Shown in pieces: positions 2,851 through 5,697 of a stretch of 5,697 nucleotides of DNA. Location of the stretch: assembly GCA_020718945.1 (NCBI GenBank), contig DYRB01000218.1, positions 1 to 5,697 on the forward strand, in the 5' to 3' direction. This DNA comes from Lamprocystis purpurea. Its GTDB lineage: Bacteria > Pseudomonadota > Gammaproteobacteria > Chromatiales > Chromatiaceae. Every line of letters starts with the position of its first letter. Within the stretch, counting starts at the first letter, position 1. Position numbers and translations under genes: made by a program. Below the pieces are notes generated by a model, which was not told the DNA's origin, did no database searches, and saw only the letters and a program-made list of their open reading frames with translations.

Positions 2851-5697
2851 GTGGCAAAGAGAAAAAGAGGCCCCTCGGGCCGGGACTTGGACCCCCACCA
2901 GCAGCGTGAGGCCAAGAAGTACGCCAACCCCATCCCGAGTCGGGAGTTCATCCTCCAGACCCTTACCGAGCACGGGGCCCCCCAGTCCTTCGAGGAAGTC
3001 GCCGCGGCCCTGGATCTGACCTCCGAGGAGGACGTCACAGCCCTGGAGCGACGCCTCGGGGCCATGGTCCGCGACGGCCAGTTGGTCCGCAACCGGGTCA
3101 ACGCCTACTGCCTGGTCAACAGCCGTGACCTGATCGCCGGGCGGGTGATAGGCCACCCGGACGGCTTCGGCTTCGTCAAGCCCGACGCCGGCGGCGACGA
3201 CCTCTATCTGTACCCCAAGGAAATGCGCGGGCTCTTCCACGGCGACCGGATTGTGGTACGGGTCACCGGTAAGGACCGCCGCGGCCGCCTGGAAGGGGCT
3301 GTGGTCGAGGTCCTGGAGCGCAAGACCCACAGCGTGGTCGGGCGCCTCTATCAGGAGGGCGGGGTTGGCTTCGTGGTGCCGGACAACAAGCGTCTGACCC
3401 ACGAGATCGTCATCCCCCGGGACCTGATCGGCGAGGCCCAGCCGGGGCAGATCGTGGTGGCCGAGGTCACCGACCAGCCCACCAAGCGCACCCAGCCCAT
3501 AGGGCGCATCGTCCAGGTCCTGGGCGACCACATGGCCGCCGGGATGGAGACGGACATCGCCATCCGGACCCACAACCTGTCGGTGGATTGGCCGGCGGAT
3601 GTGCTCGCCGAGATCGCCAGCCTGACCCCTGAGGTCCCCGAGGCGGCCAAGGCCGGGCGCACGGATCTGCGCAAGCTGCCCCTGGTGACCATCGACGGGG
3701 CGGACGCCCGGGACTTCGACGACGCCGTCTACTGCGAGCCGACCCCCAAGGGCTGGAAGCTCCTGGTGTGCATCGCCGATGTCTCGGCCTATGTGCAGCC
3801 GGGCAGCGCCCTGGACCGCGAGGCCTACGAGCGCGGCAACTCGGTCTACTTCCCCGACCGGGTCATCCCCATGCTCCCGGAGGTCCTCTCCAACGGCCTG
3901 TGCTCCATCAATCCCCAGGTGGACCGGCTGTGCATGGCCTGCGAGATCCTGCTCAGCGCCGACGGCTCGCCCATCCGCTCGCGGTTCTTCGAGGGGGTAA
4001 TGCGCTCCCAGGCCCGCCTGATCTATGACGACGTGGCCGCGGCCCTGGACGGGGACCCGGCCCTGTGCGAGCGCTACGCCGACATCCTGCCCCAGTTGCA
4101 CAACCTGCACGCCCTGTTCCGGGTGCTGCACCAGGCCAGGGCCGAGCGCGGGGCCATCGACTTCGACACCACCGAGACCAAGGTCAAGTTCACCCCGGAC
4201 GGGCGCATCGAGGCCATAGTCCCGACCCTCCGCAACGATGCCCACCGGCTCATCGAGGAGTGCATGCTGGCCGCCAACGTGGCCACCGCCCGCCACTTCG
4301 AGCGCAAGCGCATGCCGGCCATCTACCGGGTGCACAAGGGCCCGACGGTCGAGAAGCTCTCGGACCTGCGGGAATTCCTCGCCGAACTGGCCCTGACCCT
4401 AGGCGGCGGCGATCAGCCCAGGGCCCAGGACTACGCGACCCTGCTCGCCTCAGTCCAGCAGCGCCCGGACCGCCACCTGATCCAGACCGTGCTGTTGCGC
4501 TCCATGCAGCAGGCGGTCTACAGCTCCGAAAACCTGGGCCACTTTGGCCTGGCCTTTCCGGCCTACACCCATTTCACCTCGCCCATCCGCCGTTACCCCG
4601 ACCTGATCATCCACCGCATCATCAAGCACATCCTGGCCGACGGCACCCCGGCAGACCTGCACTATTCCCAGAACGAGCTACAGGCCGCCGCCGAGCACTG
4701 CTCCGGCAGCGAGCGGCGCGCCGACGAGGCGACCCGCGACGCCGAGTCCTGGCTCAAGTGCGAGTACATGCAGGACAAGCTGGGCGAGGACTACGACGGG
4801 ACCATCACCAGCGTCACCTCCTTCGGCATCTTCGTGGAACTGGACGAGGTCTATGTGGACGGCCTGGTCCACATCACGGCCCTGGACAACGACTACTACC
4901 ACTTCGAGCCCATAGGTCACCGCCTCACTGGCGAGCGCAGCGGCAACGTCTATCGCCTGGGGGACCGGGTGCGGGTCAAGGTGGCGGCGGTCAACCTCGA
5001 CGAGCGCAAGATCGACTTTTCCCTGGTGGCCAAGGCCGCATCCCCCAAGGGTGCCGCCAAGGGTACCGGGGCCAGGCCGGCGGCCAAGGGCGCACCCAAG
5101 ACCAAGGCTCCGGCGACCGCGGACCAGCCGGTCCAGGCCAAGGCCCTTGCCCCGTCCCGGGCGGCTGAGCCAGCCAGGCCTGAGTCGGAGCCAGCACCGA
5201 CGCCAGCGCCGAAGCCCGCGCCCAAGCCGGCGCCGGAACCGGCACCCAAGGCCAGGGCCGCTGAGCCCGGCCGGGACAGGTCCAAGACCAAGCCGGCCCG
5301 CGCGCCCGATGCAGACCTGGCCCAGGCCGAGACCCCGAGGCCCGCGGCCCAGCCCGCCGCGCGGCGCCAACGTGCGCCAGGGCCCAAGCCCGCTGCGGAG
5401 CAAGCCCCGGAAGCCGAGCACGAACCCGCCCCGCGCCGTCGCCGTCGGGGAGAGGCCGAGGTGGCCGCCCTCACCTCCCCGCCCCCGGCCCCCGAGGCCC
5501 GCGGGTCGGACATCGGTGCCGAACCGGCGCCACGGCCAAGGCGCAGGGCCCGGGGCGAGCCCGAGGTCGCCGCCCTGACCTCCCGGCGCCCGGCGGCAGC
5601 CCCGGCGGCGGCGCCAGAGCCGGCGCCAGAGCCGGCGCCAGAGCCGGCGCCAGAGCCGGCACCGACCCCGGTGGCACCCGCGCCGGCCGAGGTCCCG
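2851..5697 (+). CDS. rnr: Ribonuclease R, 3'-to-5' exoribonuclease (3' end beyond the window)
   Basis: RNase R is a processive hydrolytic exoribonuclease that degrades structured RNA in mRNA turnover and rRNA/tRNA quality control. All 949 codons here are open, with no stop at the edge. Residues 15-90 align with the E. coli N-terminal helix-turn-helix region (KYANPIPSREFIL at 23-35). Two cold-shock OB domains cover about 94-150 and 160-235. The RNB nuclease domain (about 269-595) carries the metal-binding motif IDGADARDFDD, with D282, D288, D290 and D291 matching E. coli D272, D278, D280 and D281. Y333 matches the base-stacking Y324, and HFTSPIRRYPDL (574-585) is intact. The S1 RNA-binding domain is about 645-727. 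The enzyme should therefore be active. Relative to E. coli the N terminus has about eight extra, basic residues. The tail from 728 exceeds 222 residues and is Ala/Pro/Arg-rich instead of Lys-rich, against roughly 85 in E. coli. The start is GTG with a strong ribosome site. The gene is divergent from tRNA-Leu. Identity is certain; only the tail's length and role are open. Confidence 0.97.
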   Translation, partial: MAKRKRGPSGRDLDPHQQREAKKYANPIPSREFILQTLTEHGAPQSFEEVAAALDLTSEEDVTALERRLGAMVRDGQLVRNRVNAYCLVNSRDLIAGRVIGHPDGFGFVKPDAGGDDLYLYPKEMRGLFHGDRIVVRVTGKDRRGRLEGAVVEVLERKTHSVVGRLYQEGGVGFVVPDNKRLTHEIVIPRDLIGEAQPGQIVVAEVTDQPTKRTQPIGRIVQVLGDHMAAGMETDIAIRTHNLSVDWPADVLAEIASLTPEVPEAAKAGRTDLRKLPLVTIDGADARDFDDAVYCEPTPKGWKLLVCIADVSAYVQPGSALDREAYERGNSVYFPDRVIPMLPEVLSNGLCSINPQVDRLCMACEILLSADGSPIRSRFFEGVMRSQARLIYDDVAAALDGDPALCERYADILPQLHNLHALFRVLHQARAERGAIDFDTTETKVKFTPDGRIEAIVPTLRNDAHRLIEECMLAANVATARHFERKRMPAIYRVHKGPTVEKLSDLREFLAELALTLGGGDQPRAQDYATLLASVQQRPDRHLIQTVLLRSMQQAVYSSENLGHFGLAFPAYTHFTSPIRRYPDLIIHRIIKHILADGTPADLHYSQNELQAAAEHCSGSERRADEATRDAESWLKCEYMQDKLGEDYDGTITSVTSFGIFVELDEVYVDGLVHITALDNDYYHFEPIGHRLTGERSGNVYRLGDRVRVKVAAVNLDERKIDFSLVAKAASPKGAAKGTGARPAAKGAPKTKAPATADQPVQAKALAPSRAAEPARPESEPAPTPAPKPAPKPAPEPAPKARAAEPGRDRSKTKPARAPDADLAQAETPRPAAQPAARRQRAPGPKPAAEQAPEAEHEPAPRRRRRGEAEVAALTSPPPAPEARGSDIGAEPAPRPRRRARGEPEVAALTSRRPAAAPAAAPEPAPEPAPEPAPEPAPTPVAPAPAEVP
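5188..5250 (+). repeat. Degenerate Pro-Ala repeat in the RNase R tail
   Basis: Residues about 780-800 read as repeated P-A-P units separated by E, T or K (for example EPAPTPAPKPAP). The codons vary between copies (cca gca, ccg acg, gcg ccg), so the DNA repeat is eroded while the peptide pattern is kept. Alternating Pro-Ala runs with charged residues form stiff extended linkers, so this probably spaces the RNA-binding core from the distal tail. Confidence 0.6.
5422..5478 (+). repeat. Arg-rich / EVAALTS motif, copy 1, in the RNase R tail
   Basis: Residues 858-876 consist of EPAP, a five-arginine block, GEAE and VAALTS. A second copy lies 33 residues further on (5521-5583). The shared heptapeptide EVAALTS is encoded with different third bases in the two copies (gtg/gtc, ctc/ctg) but is identical in amino acids. 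That is consistent with selection on the peptide and not with a recent DNA duplication. The arginine block is a plausible RNA-binding patch. Confidence 0.75.
5521..5583 (+). repeat. Arg-rich / EVAALTS motif, copy 2, in the RNase R tail
   Basis: Residues 891-911 consist of EPAPRP, then RRRARGEPEVAALTS. This matches copy 1 with a two-residue longer arginine segment. It is the less charged, partly hydrophobic EVAALTS that stands out in an otherwise Ala/Pro/Arg low-complexity tail. It could be a short protein-binding motif. The window ends 38 residues later, so more copies may follow. Confidence 0.75.
5611..5658 (+). repeat. Perfect 12-bp x 4 tandem repeat in rnr
   Basis: GCGCCAGAGCCG occurs four times in a row without a change, encoding four APEP units (residues 921-936). 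A decayed fifth unit follows at 5659-5670. The unit is a multiple of three, so slippage would lengthen or shorten the tail without a frameshift. Perfect identity at the DNA level suggests recent expansion, unlike the eroded Pro-Ala run at 5188-5250. Confidence 0.92.

Noticed and set aside
2806..4335. A 509-residue open frame on the minus strand opposite rnr and through its promoter region.
   Set aside because: It is antisense to the conserved RNase R catalytic core, and its translation is repetitive GC-driven sequence. Other antisense and out-of-frame open stretches under rnr (for example 4065-5168, 4678-5421) are rejected for the same reason.

Overview
The window is GC-rich, with codons strongly biased to G or C at the third position, and it looks like a chromosomal piece of a proteobacterium. 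The best guess is a gammaproteobacterium with an anaerobic or sulfur/metal-respiring lifestyle. This rests on a ribonuclease R that is collinear with E. coli RNase R, a gammaproteobacterial-type tRNA-Leu, and a large multihaem respiratory cytochrome. The genus cannot be fixed from the sequence alone. There is no sign of phage, insertion sequence or CRISPR.

Layout. Positions 1-132 hold no supported gene, but carry a strong Rho-independent terminator (46-85, minus strand) for the gene beside it. Positions 133-2121 (minus) encode a 662-residue membrane protein. It has a periplasmic nine-haem c-type cytochrome region followed by a FdnI/HydC-type cytochrome b membrane domain, the same architecture as CbcL of Geobacter. 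Positions 2122-2576 are a noncoding gap of about 450 bases, rich in dyad symmetries and hairpins, with a plausible sigma-70 promoter (2381-2409, minus). That promoter would give the cytochrome mRNA a structured leader of about 250 bases. Positions 2577-2809 are a complete minus-strand tRNA unit: consensus-like promoter with GC-rich discriminator, hairpin-rich 5' leader, tRNA-Leu(CAG), and terminator. Positions 2851-5697 (plus) encode ribonuclease R (rnr), which runs off the right edge without a stop codon. The catalytic core is complete. The usual Lys-rich tail is replaced by at least 222 residues of Ala/Pro/Arg-rich low-complexity sequence with internal repeats.

How the parts relate. The cytochrome appears to be monocistronic: it has its own terminator and no partner gene is visible. 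It would pass electrons between the quinone pool and periplasmic carriers. The tRNA-Leu and rnr are divergent, and their likely promoters overlap, so polymerase binding at one could exclude the other. The most unusual material is the CbcL-like cytochrome with its dyad-rich upstream region, and the expanded, repeat-bearing tail of RNase R.
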